The notes below the pieces were generated by a model. The model saw only the letters and a list, made by a program, of their open reading frames with translations, did not search any database and was not told the origin of the DNA. The position numbers and the translations under genes were made by a program. Shown here in pieces: positions 6,852 through 7,396 of a stretch of 7,396 nucleotides of DNA (position 1 is its first letter; each line of letters begins with the position of its first letter). The DNA comes from DATBDM01 sp036269915 (lineage in GTDB: Bacteria > Actinomycetota > Thermoleophilia > Solirubrobacterales > Solirubrobacteraceae). The DNA is taken from positions 1 to 7,396 of the forward strand of contig DATBDM010000184.1 in the NCBI GenBank assembly GCA_036269915.1, given 5' to 3'.

Positions 6852-6871
6852 AAACCGCGGGCGCGCGGTTT
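6852..6871 (+). terminator. Hairpin after the regulator gene, probable terminator
   Basis: AAACCGCG (6852-6859), loop GGCG, and CGCGGTTT (6864-6871) form a perfect 8-bp stem starting 11 nt after the regulator stop. The 3' arm ends in TTT but no longer U-tract follows, so termination may be partial. It separates the regulator from the glutamine synthetase gene. Confidence 0.6.
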
Positions 6872-6886
6872 GTACACGTGGACAAA
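6869..6886. promoter_or_regulatory. 18-bp palindromic operator upstream of glutamine synthetase
   Basis: TTTGTACACGTGGACAAA is self-complementary at eight of nine base pairs; only the sixth pair (A/G) fails. It lies 86 nt before the glutamine synthetase ATG. Its right half contains TGGACA (6879-6884), a good -35 match, although I find no convincing -10 at 17-18 nt; TAGGGT at 6908-6913 is too far. Its first three bases are also the last three of the terminator stem. Length, symmetry and location fit a dimeric regulator's operator; the regulator is unknown. It does not look like the actinobacterial GlnR box (GTNAC-type). Confidence 0.55.
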
Positions 6887-6971
6887 GGACCGGCGCGCCG
6901 CTGGGACTAGGGTCGAGGTTGCAGCTCCCAGGATCCATATTCGACCCGACACCAGGAGGACGCGGACGGAC

Positions 6972-7396
6972 ATGCCACCTCGCATGCGCACCGCCAACGT
7001 CGAGTCGGCCCAGTGGGCGCCCAACGGGGCGTCGCTCGGCACGACCGATCTGACCCAGCCCAGCGCCAACGTCTACGGCGCCAACGTCTTCTCGCCGATC
7101 GTGCAGCGCCAGCGGCTGCCCAAGGCGACCTACAAGCAGCTCCAGCACACGCTCGAGCACGGCGACGCGCTCGACCCCGCGCTCGCCAACGCCGTCGCCT
7201 CGGCGATGAAGGAATGGGCGATGGAGAAGGGCGCGACCCACTTCACGCACTGGTTCCAGCCGCTGACGGGGTCGACCGCGGAGAAGCACGACTCCTTCTA
7301 CGCGCCGACCGGCGACGGCAACGCGATCGCCGAGTTCTCCGGCAAGGAGCTCATCCAGGGCGAGCCCGACGCCTCGTCGTTCCCGACCGGCGGCAT
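6972..7396 (+). CDS. glnN: Type III glutamine synthetase, N-terminal part
   Basis: ATP-dependent ligation of ammonia to glutamate. Only the first 141 codons of a protein normally about 700-730 residues are in the window; the gene continues past the right edge. Recognition rests on strings characteristic of the type III family: VYGANVFSPIVQRQRLP near residues 35-51, EKGATHFTHWFQPLTG, STAEKHDSFY, and the block FSGKELIQGEPDASSFPTGG at the window end. The FTHWFQPLTG/KHDSF block belongs to the GSIII-specific N-terminal region. ATG 6972 follows AGGAGG (6954-6959) at a rather long 12-nt spacing; ATG 6984 in the same frame is the alternative but lies even farther away. Type III enzymes are dodecamers distinct from GlnA types I and II. 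It is likely an independent transcription unit, separated from the regulator by a hairpin and carrying its own palindromic operator candidate. Confidence 0.93.
   Translation, partial: MPPRMRTANVESAQWAPNGASLGTTDLTQPSANVYGANVFSPIVQRQRLPKATYKQLQHTLEHGDALDPALANAVASAMKEWAMEKGATHFTHWFQPLTGSTAEKHDSFYAPTGDGNAIAEFSGKELIQGEPDASSFPTGG

Noticed and set aside
6837..7289. 150-codon minus-strand frame over the glutamine synthetase start
   Set aside because: The plus frame encodes unmistakable type III glutamine synthetase; the minus frame is its shadow.
1..7396. Mobile elements, CRISPR arrays, tRNA or rRNA genes, defence systems
   Set aside because: No repeat-spacer periodicity, transposase motifs, long terminal inverted repeats or RNA-gene signatures were seen; all space is accounted for by metabolic genes and short intergenic regions.

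Overview
The window is very GC-rich (roughly 70 percent by eye). It uses GTG starts, tight gene packing and strong GGAGG-type ribosome sites. The protein style (lipoprotein sugar-binding protein, single-domain sugar ATPase, SorC-type regulator, type III glutamine synthetase) suggests a high-GC actinomycete. A Thermoleophilia/Solirubrobacterales bacterium such as Conexibacter is my best guess, but that is inference from style and not proven by the sequence. I see no phage, transposon, CRISPR, tRNA or rRNA; this looks like ordinary chromosomal catabolic territory.

Layout: about 80 percent of the window (1-5785) is a five-gene cluster on the minus strand. Read in its own direction, it holds: a zinc-dependent NAD-type polyol dehydrogenase closely resembling erythritol/L-threitol dehydrogenases (4703-5785); a lipoprotein sugar-binding protein of the XylF type (3567-4661); a single-domain sugar ATPase (2740-3561); a 10-helix-type sugar permease of the XylH/RbsC family (1480-2736); and an FGGY carbohydrate kinase that runs off the left edge (1-1364). 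Gaps are 41, 5 and 3 nt for the first four genes, then 115 nt before the kinase. Divergent from the dehydrogenase is a SorC/DeoR-type sugar-responsive regulator (5893-6840, plus strand). The 107-bp region between them contains an AT-rich island with a promoter-like element for the operon and repeated GNACAAA half-sites.

Right of the regulator come a perfect 8-bp hairpin (probable terminator), then an almost perfect 18-bp palindrome built of the same TTTGTNC/GNACAAA half-site. After these comes the start of a type III glutamine synthetase gene (6972 to the window edge).

Working model: the binding protein, ATPase and permease import a polyol or sugar. The dehydrogenase oxidises the polyol to a ketose (erythrulose, if the family resemblance holds) and the FGGY kinase phosphorylates the ketose. 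The SorC protein senses a pathway intermediate, probably a sugar phosphate, and controls the operon from the shared intergenic region. The exact substrate is not settled by sequence alone.
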